Part shown: positions 19,982 through 28,988 of the stretch, piece after piece
How positions within the stretch are numbered: the first letter of the stretch is position 1
Layout of the letters: each line of letters opens with the position of its first letter
Assembly: GCF_014137975.1 (NCBI RefSeq)
Contig: NZ_JACGWZ010000004.1
Span: 62,001 to 126,000 of the forward strand
Length of the DNA: 64,000 nt
Direction: 5' to 3'
From: Halosaccharopolyspora lacisalsi
GTDB taxonomy: Bacteria; Actinomycetota; Actinomycetes; Mycobacteriales; Pseudonocardiaceae
Notes under the pieces: model-generated
Seen by the model: the letters and a program-made list of their open reading frames with translations, nothing else
Told to the model about the DNA's origin: nothing
The model's database searches: none
Made by a program: the position numbers and the translations under genes

Positions 19982-21558
19982 GATCGCGACTGCTGGTGCT
20001 CGCGGTGGAAGACTTCGCCCAGCCCCAGGGGATCGAAACGAGTCAGGGACGCGCCGGCTAGGACGGCGGCGGCGAGTCCCACGGCCATGAACGGCCAGTT
20101 GTACAGCGCGTCCTCCCCGCTGGGGTAGTAGGTCAGCATCAGCATGACCGAGGCACCGACAACCCAGCTCAGCGCCCGTCTGTTCCAAGGCAACGCCGCT
20201 GCGAGCGCCATGCCCCACGTCAGGTACCAGGGGAAGGTCGTGGGAGAGAGTATCGCGCCCGCGAACAGCGCGATCGCCGCACGCCGGACGGCCTCTGCGC
20301 CGCCTTCGCGCGCTTGCCACCACTGCCGGGCGAGCACGGCCACCAGCAGGATCCCACCGAGCGTGCGTGTGAAGCCGACGAACATCCCCGCGCTGATGCC
20401 GAAGAACGGTGTCGTGGCGCTGTGCAGCAGTTGGCCGAGGGCCGTCGGTGCGGACAGGTAGTTGACGAGCATGGAAGGGGCGGACAAGGCGGGCAACCAC
20501 CCGAATCCGACCTTGGCCAGCGCCATGCAACTGCCGAAGACCAAGGTGAACACGGCCAGCGCGGGCGTCACGGCCTTGGCGAAGCGCTGCCACCGGTCAC
20601 CGCTGAGTCGGGCGGCCCAGATCCACACCAGGAAGGGCAGCGCCAGTCCGGCGGTGGCCTTGATGGCCATCGCCAGCGTGACCAGCGCGATGCCCCCCGC
20701 GTGCCGGCCGTCGAGCACCAGCAGGGTGCCCACGGAGAGGACGCCGATCATGAGCATGTCGTTGTGGGGTCCGCCGACGAGGTAGACGACCGTCAGCGGA
20801 CTGGCCGCGGCGAGCCACAGCGCCACGGGCAGCCTTCCCCCCAGGTGTCGGACCAGCCCCGGTAGTGCGAGGATCGTCATGGCCAGACCGCTCAGCAGCA
20901 AGATCCGCATCATGATGACACCGGAGATCACGCCGTGGTCGACGAGCAACACCACGCCCTTGGAGATCCCGATGAACAGGGGACCGTACGGCGCCGGTGT
21001 GGTCTGCCAGAACGGGTGCACGTTGTTCGGGATCGTTCCGCTCAACGCCGACGGCCCCACCGAGTAGGGGTCGAGACCGTGCAGGGCCAACAGTCCCTGG
21101 GCCAGGTAGCTGTAAACATCGCGGGTGAACAGCGGGGGAGCGATCATCAGCGGTGCGATCCACGTCAGCGTCGCCAGCAGCACGCTGCGGGATCCCACCA
21201 GGCCGGCGAGCACTCCGCGTCCCAGTCGTACCCAGGCCCACACCAGCAGGCCGAACCCCAGATAGACGACCGCCGTGGCCAGGTCCCTGCCGTGACCGTA
21301 GCGTAAGGCCGACAGCGGGCCCGGCTGCAGGATCGGGTCGTGGATCAGCACACCACCCGCACCGATCGATCCCAGCAGGACGAGCACGGTTCCGACCCCG
21401 CCGAGCACGATGGTACGAAGCGGTAACGGCCCGCGCGGTGCGCGGTCGCTGTTCGGAGCATCGTCGAGCGCAGTGAGGTCGATCCAGCCGGACCACTGGC
21501 GTCTCGACTCCAGGGCGGGACTCGAGGACATCGTTGGCTCATAGTCGCACACCCTCAT
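19978..21558 (-). CDS. GT-C polyprenol-phosphomannose alpha-1,6-mannosyltransferase (MptA/MptB type)
   Basis: An integral membrane glycosyltransferase that extends lipomannan-type chains from polyprenyl-phosphomannose on the outer face of the membrane. The 526 residues form about a dozen hydrophobic segments with the GT-C acidic loop in the first external region (FTRDVYSYLAQG) and the family stretch NNVHPFWQTTPAPYGPL. M. tuberculosis MptA (Rv2174) lies in the same gene block, but MptA and MptB are too alike to choose between here. ATG 21558 and 21531 are both possible starts; neither has a clear ribosome site. Confidence 0.82.
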   Translation of the reverse strand: MRVCDYEPTMSSSPALESRRQWSGWIDLTALDDAPNSDRAPRGPLPLRTIVLGGVGTVLVLLGSIGAGGVLIHDPILQPGPLSALRYGHGRDLATAVVYLGFGLLVWAWVRLGRGVLAGLVGSRSVLLATLTWIAPLMIAPPLFTRDVYSYLAQGLLALHGLDPYSVGPSALSGTIPNNVHPFWQTTPAPYGPLFIGISKGVVLLVDHGVISGVIMMRILLLSGLAMTILALPGLVRHLGGRLPVALWLAAASPLTVVYLVGGPHNDMLMIGVLSVGTLLVLDGRHAGGIALVTLAMAIKATAGLALPFLVWIWAARLSGDRWQRFAKAVTPALAVFTLVFGSCMALAKVGFGWLPALSAPSMLVNYLSAPTALGQLLHSATTPFFGISAGMFVGFTRTLGGILLVAVLARQWWQAREGGAEAVRRAAIALFAGAILSPTTFPWYLTWGMALAAALPWNRRALSWVVGASVMLMLTYYPSGEDALYNWPFMAVGLAAAVLAGASLTRFDPLGLGEVFHREHQQSRS

Positions 21559-21809
21559 GACGACCCGTGCCCGGCCACTGCTGTTTGACCGTTTCGTGAT
21601 CTCCCCGATGCCCGCGTCAGACCGGTTTCGGCGTCGGTGTGACTCCGACGAATCGGAGGACGAAATGGTTACTCAACGTGTTGGGTTCCGCGGGTGGCGG
21701 TGCCGTGGTGGGAGGGCCTCCGTGGGTGCCGGTGGTCGGGTGCCGAGCGGGGTCGCCACCCGATCCCCGCGCACGTCGACCGGAAAGTCGTGTGGTTGCT
21801 TCGCGGGCT

Positions 21810-23828
21810 CTACAGGGCCGTCACGGTGATGGTCGTGCCCGGTTTGACGGTGCTCCCCGCCGATGGCTCCTGGCTCAGGATCACGGCGTTCGGCCGCTGG
21901 AGCAGCGACCTCACGTTGAGCTTCAAACCGAGGCTCCGAGCCCGCTGCTGGGCCTGCTTGACGGTCGTGCGTCCGAGGTCGGGCACCTTGACCGCGTTCG
22001 ACAGCACGACGCCGACCTTCGGGCTGTCCTTGAGCCGGACCTTGGTTCCCGTGCCGGGGCTCGTACTGACGACGTGGTCGGTCGCGACGCCCTCGGCGAA
22101 CGTGCGTCCCGATTCGTAGGGGGTGAAACCGGCCTGGCGCAATTTCGCGAAGGCCTGCTGACGGCTCATGCCGCGCACGTCGGGGACGGCGACCGGTGGC
22201 GCACCCTTGCTGACGACGATGGTGACCGTGGCACCGCTGTTGATCGAGGTGCCCGGCGCGGGACTGACACCGATGACCCGCCCCTCGGAAACGCTGTTGT
22301 GGTAGCGCTTGGCCGAGGGGTCCACCCGAGGTCGCAGCTTCGCCTGACGAAGGATGGTTCGAGCTTCCTGCACCGAGGACCCCGCCGGGACTTCGGGAAC
22401 CTTCGGCTTTCCCTTCGAGATCACCAGGGTGATCTCGGTACCCGCGAGGGCCCGGCTGCCCTGCCCCGGGGAGGAGCTGATCACCGTTCCCGCCGGAACC
22501 GCGTTGTCGTACTGCTTGGTGATCTTCGGCGTGAGCTCCGCTCCGTGCAGCACCCGCTGGGCCGCCGCCTGAGGCTTGCCGGTTACCCGGGGCACCTCGA
22601 TGTAGCGGCCACTGCCGAACCACCAAGCGACGCCTCCGACGAGGCCGGCCAGTACCAGGACCACCACGGTCGAGATCGCGACCGCGCGCCTACCGCGGCG
22701 CCGGGTGCGCGAGGGTCCGGGCTTCTCGGTCGCCCGCGTGTCGACCGCGGCCATGTCCTGGGTCCGGTCGGTGTCGAGCGCCGTCCGCACCAGCGCTCGC
22801 GTTCCCCGGGGGCCTTCCACCGGGGTGCCGGCCCCGAGGGACGGAGGAGAGTCCTCGTCGACGGTGGGGAAGCGATCCGTGACGGGACCGTCGTCGGTAC
22901 CGGTGGCGTCCGAGCCGCTCGTATCCGGCCCCCCGGTGGGGACGGGAACGACCGCTGACTCCACCCCCAGGTTTCTGCGCAGCGCCTGGAGCTCTGCCAG
23001 GAACGTCGCGGCGTCGGGTGGACGTGCCGAGGCGTCCCGGCGGGTCGCCCGCATCACCAGGTCGTCGAGGGCGGGAGGGATCTCCGGTACCGACTCGCCG
23101 GGGGCGGGGATGTCGTCGTTGACGTGCCGATAGGCCACCGACAGTGCCGTGTCGCCGGAGTAGGGGGGACGCCCCGTCAACATCTCGTACAGCACGACAC
23201 CGGCCGCGTAGATGTCGGTACGTGCGTCCGCGGCGCCGGTGGTGACCTGCTCCGGCGACAGATAGGCGACCGTGCCGAGAATGACGCTGCCACTGGTCGT
23301 GCCCGCCGAGGCCGCCGCGCGTACGAGCCCGAAATCGGCGACCTTGACCGAGCCGCCGGGCCCGATCAGGACGTTCTCGGGCTTGATGTCGCGGTGGATC
23401 ATCCCGGCCTCGTGCGCGGCCGTCAGCGCCGAGAGCACGGAGGTCATCACGCTCGTCGCCACCGGCAGCGTCAGCCTGCCATGCTGGCGAATGAGGTCAC
23501 GCAGCGTGCCGCCCTCTACGAGCTGCATCACCAGATACACGTGATCACCGCTCGGGGTGCGGTCGACCCCCTGGTCGTACACGGCGACCACGTCGGGATG
23601 GTGCAGCCGGGCGGCGGCGCGCGCCTCTCCCTCGAAGCGGTCGACGAAGGAGCGGTCCCCGGAGTACTGGGCGTCCATGACCTTGAGGGCCACCGGCCGA
23701 TCGAGCCGCGTGTCCAGGCCCCGGTACACCGCCGACATGCCCCCGCGTGCGATGAGCGAGTCGACCCGGTAGCGGCCTTCCAGCATGTTGCCGACCAGGG
23801 AGCCGCCCTGGTGCGTTTCGGCGCTCAT
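21810..23828 (-). CDS. pknL: PASTA-domain Ser/Thr protein kinase (PknL position)
   Basis: A 672-residue receptor-like kinase. The N-terminal domain has the glycine loop ARGGMSAVYRG, catalytic IHRDIKPENV, DFG in VKVADFGL and the APE-like LSPEQV. A disordered Ser/Thr/Pro linker leads to one membrane helix (AISTVVVLVLAGLVGGVAWW) and then four extracellular PASTA repeats of about 65 residues each, which usually sense muropeptides or lipid II. Position and the divergent Rv2175c homologue say PknL, although M. tuberculosis PknL has no PASTA domains. ATG 23828 gives an N-terminus starting 18 residues before G-R-Y-R-V. Confidence 0.9.
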   Translation of the reverse strand: MSAETHQGGSLVGNMLEGRYRVDSLIARGGMSAVYRGLDTRLDRPVALKVMDAQYSGDRSFVDRFEGEARAAARLHHPDVVAVYDQGVDRTPSGDHVYLVMQLVEGGTLRDLIRQHGRLTLPVATSVMTSVLSALTAAHEAGMIHRDIKPENVLIGPGGSVKVADFGLVRAAASAGTTSGSVILGTVAYLSPEQVTTGAADARTDIYAAGVVLYEMLTGRPPYSGDTALSVAYRHVNDDIPAPGESVPEIPPALDDLVMRATRRDASARPPDAATFLAELQALRRNLGVESAVVPVPTGGPDTSGSDATGTDDGPVTDRFPTVDEDSPPSLGAGTPVEGPRGTRALVRTALDTDRTQDMAAVDTRATEKPGPSRTRRRGRRAVAISTVVVLVLAGLVGGVAWWFGSGRYIEVPRVTGKPQAAAQRVLHGAELTPKITKQYDNAVPAGTVISSSPGQGSRALAGTEITLVISKGKPKVPEVPAGSSVQEARTILRQAKLRPRVDPSAKRYHNSVSEGRVIGVSPAPGTSINSGATVTIVVSKGAPPVAVPDVRGMSRQQAFAKLRQAGFTPYESGRTFAEGVATDHVVSTSPGTGTKVRLKDSPKVGVVLSNAVKVPDLGRTTVKQAQQRARSLGLKLNVRSLLQRPNAVILSQEPSAGSTVKPGTTITVTAL

Positions 23829-23994
23829 GCCGCGACCACCGCGGTCCGCCGGGATTCGACCGAGCCGACACGGCCTGTCGGGGGAGCCTCGAACACGCCT
23901 TTGGTCACGTACCAATGGTAGGAGAAGGCGTGAGTCGATCGAGGAACGGTGGGTAGGCTGGCGAATCGGTTTGCTCAATGGCAAGCTGTATTCC

Positions 23995-24360
23995 GTGAGT
24001 GCTGTCCCCGCTGCCCCGGATGTACTTGACCCCGATGTGGCGGTAATCCCGCTGCCCGACGTCGCCACGCGACTCGGTCTACCGGTGACCCGGGTTCATC
24101 AGTTGATTCGTAATGGCCATCTGCTCGCGCTGCGCCGGGAGGGGGTGTTGGGGGTCCCCGAGGCGTTCCTGACCGACGAGGCGATCGTCAAGGGACTCGG
24201 TGGCACGATCACCCTGTTGCGGGATAACAGCTACACGGAGGAGGAGATCCTGCGTTGGCTGTTCACCGCTGACGACACGCTTCCGGGCACGCCGATCGAC
24301 GCGTTGCGTGGTGACCGCGGACGGGAGATCAAGCGCCGGGCCCAGGCCATGGCTTTCTGA
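23995..24360 (+). CDS. Rv2175c-like winged-helix DNA-binding protein
   Basis: A 121-residue homologue of M. tuberculosis Rv2175c, a DNA-binding substrate of PknL. The match runs from V-L-D-P-D near the start, through VTRVHQLIRNGHLLALRR (helix-turn-helix), EEILRWLFT and PIDAL, to the ending RRAQAMAF. GTG 23995 gives the expected N-terminus. It is transcribed away from the kinase gene, with a 166-bp shared promoter region. In the mycobacterial protein phosphorylation of an N-terminal Thr abolishes DNA binding; that Thr is not evident here. Confidence 0.85.
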   Translation: MSAVPAAPDVLDPDVAVIPLPDVATRLGLPVTRVHQLIRNGHLLALRREGVLGVPEAFLTDEAIVKGLGGTITLLRDNSYTEEEILRWLFTADDTLPGTPIDALRGDRGREIKRRAQAMAF

Positions 24361-24389
24361 ACGGAACCGCGTTTCCGGCACCGATGAGC

Positions 24390-24421
24390 GAACCGGCGGT
24401 GAGTGATATCATCGCCGGTTC
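24390..24421 (+). terminator. Hairpin after the Rv2175c-like gene
   Basis: A 9-bp perfect inverted repeat (24390-24398, 24413-24421) 30 bp past the stop, with an A/T-containing loop and TTCG after it. Probably the terminator of this gene. Confidence 0.5.
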
Positions 24422-24601
24422 TTCGCGTGTCGTGCCCGGGAACGACTCCGGAACTGTGCCGGAATTCACCCGATTCTTCTTTGTGATTCAAGCGTGATGT
24501 CACACGAGCCTGGTCGAATGGAGGGAGGAAATCCGCGTGAGCGGGACCCCCCGTCTCGCTGATCCGGAAGGCCGGACCGGCTGAAGGAGGATCGGACGGC
24601 T

Positions 24602-24727
24602 GTGCGTGAATGGGTCACGGTGATCGGTACGGCGGCTCCCCGCGGGGTCCTGCTGATTCCTGCGGTGGTCCTGGCTGTGACGGCGATCCTGCTGCGTTGC
24701 CGGCGGATCGGTCCGCCCACGCGGTGA
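24602..24727 (+). CDS. 41-residue single-helix membrane protein coupled to VanZ gene
   Basis: A short reading frame with AAGGAGG eleven bases before its GTG start. It encodes one hydrophobic helix (VLLIPAVVLAVTAILL) followed by a basic tail. Its TGA overlaps the GTG of the VanZ-like gene (GTGA), so the two are probably translationally coupled. It may supply the first membrane helix that is normally part of VanZ proteins, or the locus may be an ancestral gene split by a frameshift. Confidence 0.55.
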   Translation: MREWVTVIGTAAPRGVLLIPAVVLAVTAILLRCRRIGPPTR

Positions 24728-25230
24728 AGCTCTCCGCCGTCGACGCCGCGCTGGCGTTCTCGTCCGTGGCGGTTTTCCGGCTGGTCTCGACCCCTCGGAA
24801 CAGCCCGGACGAGGTGCGGTTGGTTCCGGGGACGGATCTCGGAGTCGCGATTCACGCCGCTCCCGGAAACATCTGGCCGTGGTTGCAACTCCTCGGAAAC
24901 GTCCTGCTGCTCTGGCCGCTCGGTGCGCTGCTACCGCTGCGCGTTCCCCGGTTCGCCGGTCTGACCAGAATCGTGACGGCCGCCGTCGCGACCACGTGTC
25001 TGATCGAGCTGTTCCAATTCACCGCGGTCCCCGGCCGGGTCGTCTCGACCGACGACGTCCTGCTGAACACGGCGGGGGCGTTGCTCGGCGCGGTGTGCTC
25101 ACGCAAGTGGTGGGACGACTTCCGAGAACTGGCACGTCCGCGCTGGGTGCTGCTTCTCGCCGGACTGCTGAGCGCTCCCACGGGGCGTCATGCACTGAAA
25201 CCGCGCTACGCGCGCTTCCACGGGACATGA
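24724..25230 (+). CDS. VanZ-like membrane protein
   Basis: A 168-residue protein of the VanZ-like family. Family marks are NIWPWLQLLGNVLLLWPLGALLP and the later IELFQFTAVPGRVVSTDDVLLNTAGALLGA, in which the Glu, Gln and Asp residues are conserved. VanZ proteins affect glycopeptide or lipoglycopeptide sensitivity by unclear means. GTG 24724 is the start supported by the overlap with the upstream small frame; an in-frame earlier start would pass through a segment with no VanZ-like sequence. It is shorter than usual at the N-terminus. Confidence 0.75.
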   Translation: MKLSAVDAALAFSSVAVFRLVSTPRNSPDEVRLVPGTDLGVAIHAAPGNIWPWLQLLGNVLLLWPLGALLPLRVPRFAGLTRIVTAAVATTCLIELFQFTAVPGRVVSTDDVLLNTAGALLGAVCSRKWWDDFRELARPRWVLLLAGLLSAPTGRHALKPRYARFHGT

Positions 25231-25264
25231 CAGCTTCGAAGTACGGCTTGTGCCGTTCGAGCTC

Positions 25265-26395
25265 TCAGGCGGTGCGATCGGTGACGGCGACCGCGAGCTC
25301 GGCCAGCTTCGCGGCGACGGGTCCCTCCACCTCCGCGGTGCCGAGCGCCGTCAGCGCCGAGTCGGTGAGCCCGGTGATGCGCGACTCCACGGCCTCGACG
25401 GCACCGAGATGCTCCAGCACGCTCCGGGCCCGATCGACGCCTTCCCCGGACAACTCCGGGTTGCCCAGTGCCGAGCGCAGCACGGTGAGCGACTCCTGAT
25501 CGTGACGGCTGCGTGCCCGTTCGAACGCCTCGGCCACCAACAGGGTCCGCTTCCCCTCGCGCAGGTCGTCCCCGGAGGGCTTGCCGGTCACTCCGGGATC
25601 GCCGAACAGCCCGAGAAGGTCGTCACGGAGCTGGAAGGCCACTCCGATGTCCGCACCGAACCGCCGCAGCGCCTGTACCGTGGCAGCGTCGGCACCCCCG
25701 AGCTCGGCACCGAACTGCAGCGGACGTTCCACCGTGTAGGAAGCCGCCTTGAGCTCGTCGACCCTCATGGCGGCCTTGCGGGTCTCGTCGCCCCGTGCTT
25801 GGCCGAGAACGTCGAGGTACTGGCCCGCCAGGACCTCCGTGCGCATGGCCTGCCACGCCTGCGACGCACGAGCCAGGTCCGGTGGTGCGAGACCGGCCGC
25901 GTGGAGCATGTCATCGGACCAGGCGAGGGCGATGTCTCCGAGCAGGACCGCGGCGGCCGTGCCGAACTGTTTCGAGGTGCCGCCCCAGCCCTGTTCGCGG
26001 TGGGTGTCGGCGAAGCTCACGTGCACGGTGGGCCTGCCGCGTCGGGTGTCGGAGTCGTCGATGAGGTCGTCGTGCATCAGTGCGCAGGCTTGGACGAGCT
26101 CCAGCGAGCTGGCGGCTCGCAGCATCGCGGTCGCGTACTCTCCGTCGGCGGGATTGCCCGCGGCACGCCACCCCCACCACGCGAAGGTGGGGCGGATGCG
26201 CTTGCCGCCCCGGAGGACGAAGCGGATGAGCTCGTCGATCGCCTCGACGAAGGAAGGGTCCAGCTCGGCGCACTCGGCGCGGCGGATCCGCAGGTAGTCG
26301 GCCAGTGTCTGCTGCACCTGGTCTGCGAGGTCGGTTTCCACGGTGACGACGTCCTCAGCGGAGGTTTGCTCGACGGCGAGATCCTGGAGGGGCAC
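25265..26395 (-). CDS. Polyprenyl diphosphate synthase (IdsA2-like)
   Basis: Chain-elongating trans-prenyltransferase making geranylgeranyl or longer diphosphates for quinone, carotenoid or lipid-carrier synthesis. It has the first aspartate-rich motif in ALMHDDLIDDSDTRRGRPTVH and the second in FQLRDDLLGLFGDPG, with GGKRIRP near the N-terminus. The two residues before the first motif (Ala, Leu) would help decide product length. GTG 26395 has GGAGG nine bases upstream, giving 376 residues. M. tuberculosis idsA2 (Rv2173) holds the same position. Confidence 0.92.
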   Translation of the reverse strand: MPLQDLAVEQTSAEDVVTVETDLADQVQQTLADYLRIRRAECAELDPSFVEAIDELIRFVLRGGKRIRPTFAWWGWRAAGNPADGEYATAMLRAASSLELVQACALMHDDLIDDSDTRRGRPTVHVSFADTHREQGWGGTSKQFGTAAAVLLGDIALAWSDDMLHAAGLAPPDLARASQAWQAMRTEVLAGQYLDVLGQARGDETRKAAMRVDELKAASYTVERPLQFGAELGGADAATVQALRRFGADIGVAFQLRDDLLGLFGDPGVTGKPSGDDLREGKRTLLVAEAFERARSRHDQESLTVLRSALGNPELSGEGVDRARSVLEHLGAVEAVESRITGLTDSALTALGTAEVEGPVAAKLAELAVAVTDRTA

Positions 26396-26509
26396 CGGAC
26401 CATCCTCCGCGACGCTCCCCGCTCCGGCCCAACAGGGGGCGGTCGGACACCCGTTGTGACCTGGGAAACGCATAGCGGGTTCGAGGATGTCCGCGGGGGC
26501 CCGGGAAGA

Positions 26510-27199
26510 TCACGCGACGCTCTCCGCGTCACCGTGGGTCCTCCGGTGGTTGTCCAGGGCCAGCTTCGCCACCAGTGCCGCCACTCCGAGGGTCAGCGCA
26601 CCGATCATCAGTGTCCAGTTCAGCCAGGTGCCGCCTCCGGAGTCCGAGTGCTGGAAGGTGGCCGACAGCTCGGTCACCTCGCCGGGCTGCGGTCTCCACG
26701 TGATCGTTCCGGAGCTGTTCTTGCCGTTGGTCGTGGTGACCTCGCCGACCGTGTTGATCCGAACGACCACGGAGGAGTTGGTCTGGTCCAGCGGTGTCAG
26801 ATCGACCGACCCGTGCACCTCGATGAGGGATCCCGCGCGCTTGATGCTGAAGTCGTACCGAGAGTTCGATCCTCCCAGCGCACGGCCGAGCTGTTCGGCT
26901 TCCCCGAAAGTGAGGTTGTCGAACGACAGCGTCGAACCCACCCTCCCGTTCTCGGAGTACGGCGTGGTGTGCACACGCTCGCGGAACTCGCGGGGGACCC
27001 GGAGCCGGAACGGTTCCTGGTTCGCGGGTCTGCGTACCGCCACCAGCACCTCGCCGGAGACCCGGTCGTTCTCGGAGAAGGTCATGGACACGTTCGCGCG
27101 CAGGCATCCGCTCAGCAGCAGACTACCCAGCATGACCAGCAACACCAGTGCCGCACCGGACCGGTGTCGATCCTTGGTTACTCTCACACCCCGCACCAT
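26510..27199 (-). CDS. lppM: LppM family lipoprotein
   Basis: A 229-residue exported lipoprotein, counterpart of M. tuberculosis LppM (Rv2171), which has been linked to phagosome trafficking. The signal peptide ends in the lipobox L-L-S-G-C, the Cys being the lipidation site. A beta-rich domain follows and ends with a C-terminal membrane helix (LMIGALTLGVAALVAKLAL), so it is anchored at both ends. The start could be ATG 27199 or the nearby GTG codons at 27196 or 27187; none has a strong ribosome site. Divergent from the DUF885 gene. Confidence 0.87.
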   Translation of the reverse strand: MVRGVRVTKDRHRSGAALVLLVMLGSLLLSGCLRANVSMTFSENDRVSGEVLVAVRRPANQEPFRLRVPREFRERVHTTPYSENGRVGSTLSFDNLTFGEAEQLGRALGGSNSRYDFSIKRAGSLIEVHGSVDLTPLDQTNSSVVVRINTVGEVTTTNGKNSSGTITWRPQPGEVTELSATFQHSDSGGGTWLNWTLMIGALTLGVAALVAKLALDNHRRTHGDAESVA

Positions 27200-27295
27200 G
27201 GTTATCGTGCCATCTCGGGCCGCTTCGCACAGGGACGAAACTCTTGCGGTTATATCCGATCGAACGGCGCCGAAGCGACGCGGTAGCGTGCCGCC

Positions 27296-28978
27296 ATGCC
27301 ATCCGACCAGCAAGGTGTGCACCAGATCAGTGATCGCTTCGTCGAGCGGTTGGCCGAGCTCGATCCGATCAGCGGGACCCACCTCGGCATCTCCGGTGGG
27401 GACGAGGAACTGACCGATTACTCGCCGGAGGGGCACCGGGCTCGTGGTGAGCTGGCGCGTCGGGCGCTGACCGAGATGAGCGCGACGGAGCCCACCGACG
27501 AGTCGGAACGCGTCGCCAGGGCGGTGTTCCTCGAACGGGTCGGCCTCGACGTGGAACTGCACGAGGCCGGTGAGGACATGTCCGCGCTCAACGTGATCGC
27601 CAGCCCCGTTCAGGAGCTGCGTCAGGTGTTCGACCTGATGCCCACCGAAACGCCCGAGCAGTGGCACACCGTCGCCAAGCGACTGGCGGCGATGCCGCTG
27701 GCGATGCGCAGGCTGCGTGCGGGGCTGTCCCAGGCGGCCTCCGAGGGGCGGGTCGCGGCGGCACGGCAGATCAAGCAGGTCGCCGAACAGTGCGATACGT
27801 GGGCGGGCAGGCGCGACGGGCGGTCGTTCTTCGCCACCATGGTGGCTCGTGCCCCCGGGGTCGAGGAGACGCTGCGCTCGGAACTGGACAGCGCCGCCGA
27901 TGTCGCCGCCGAGGCCTACGCGGACCTGGCGCACTTCCTGCGCACCGAACTACTGCCGAAGGCGCCCGTCACCGACGCGGTCGGTGAACAGCGGTACCGG
28001 CTGTGGTCGCGCTTTTTCACCGGTGCCGAGCTGGACCTGCACGAGGCCTACGAGTGGGGCTGGCACGAGTTCACCGCCATCGAGGCGGAGATGAAGCAGG
28101 TGGCCGACAGGGTCAAGCGCGGGGCGACGTTGGCCGAAGCCGCCGCCGCGCTGGATGCCGACCCCCGCTACCGCGTACACGGGCAGGACGCTTTCGTCGG
28201 ATGGATGCAGCGACTCTCGGACGAGGCGTTGAACGATCTGCGTGGCGGACACTTCGACATCCCGGACGAACTGATGAACCTGGAGTGCCGCATCGCCCCT
28301 CCGGGAGGCGGTGTCGGTGCCTACTACACCCCTCCGACCGACGAGTTCTCGCGCCCCGGTCGGATGTGGTGGTCGGTCCCCGCCGACAAGGAGGAGTTCC
28401 CGACCTGGCGGGAGGTTTCGACGGTCTACCACGAGGGAGTCCCCGGCCATCACCTCCAGGTGGCCACGGCGGTACACCGGTCCCATCGGCTGAACAAGTT
28501 CCAGCGGCTGGCCTGCTTCGTGTCCGGGCACGGTGAGGGATGGGCGCTGTACGCGGAACGACTGATGCGCGAACTGGGATACCTCTCCGACGACGGCAAC
28601 CTGCTCGGCATGCTCAACGAGCAGCTCTTTCGCGCCGCGCGCGTGGTGGTCGACATCGGTATGCACCTGGAGCTGGAGATCCCGAAGGGAACGGGCTTCT
28701 ACGAGGGCAGGAAGTGGACACCGGAGCTGGGTCTGGAGTTCATGCTCACCCGCACCATCACCGACACCGCCCACGTTCGCGACGAGATCGACCGCTACCT
28801 CGGTTGGCCGGGCCAGGCACCCTCGTACAAGTTGGGCGAGCGGTTGTGGCGAACCGCTCGCGACGAGGCCCGGCAACGCCACGGTGCGGCGTTCGACCTC
28901 AAGGAGTTCCATCGCAGCGCGTTGAACATGGGACCCATGGGGCTGGACACGTTGCGCGAGCAGCTCGCCCGCCTGTGA
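27296..28978 (+). CDS. DUF885 family putative zinc carboxypeptidase
   Basis: A 560-residue soluble protein of the DUF885 family. The zinc-site-like motif is HEGVPGHHLQ at residues 379-386, an HExxxxHH variant typical of this family and related to M32-like carboxypeptidases. No signal peptide is seen, so it acts in the cytoplasm. The peptide substrate is unknown. The ATG at 27296 is 96 bp from the divergent lppM start. Its stop lies 10 bp from the end of the convergent acetyltransferase gene, with no hairpin between. Confidence 0.88.
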   Translation: MPSDQQGVHQISDRFVERLAELDPISGTHLGISGGDEELTDYSPEGHRARGELARRALTEMSATEPTDESERVARAVFLERVGLDVELHEAGEDMSALNVIASPVQELRQVFDLMPTETPEQWHTVAKRLAAMPLAMRRLRAGLSQAASEGRVAAARQIKQVAEQCDTWAGRRDGRSFFATMVARAPGVEETLRSELDSAADVAAEAYADLAHFLRTELLPKAPVTDAVGEQRYRLWSRFFTGAELDLHEAYEWGWHEFTAIEAEMKQVADRVKRGATLAEAAAALDADPRYRVHGQDAFVGWMQRLSDEALNDLRGGHFDIPDELMNLECRIAPPGGGVGAYYTPPTDEFSRPGRMWWSVPADKEEFPTWREVSTVYHEGVPGHHLQVATAVHRSHRLNKFQRLACFVSGHGEGWALYAERLMRELGYLSDDGNLLGMLNEQLFRAARVVVDIGMHLELEIPKGTGFYEGRKWTPELGLEFMLTRTITDTAHVRDEIDRYLGWPGQAPSYKLGERLWRTARDEARQRHGAAFDLKEFHRSALNMGPMGLDTLREQLARL

Positions 28979-28988
28979 GCCGGACTTC

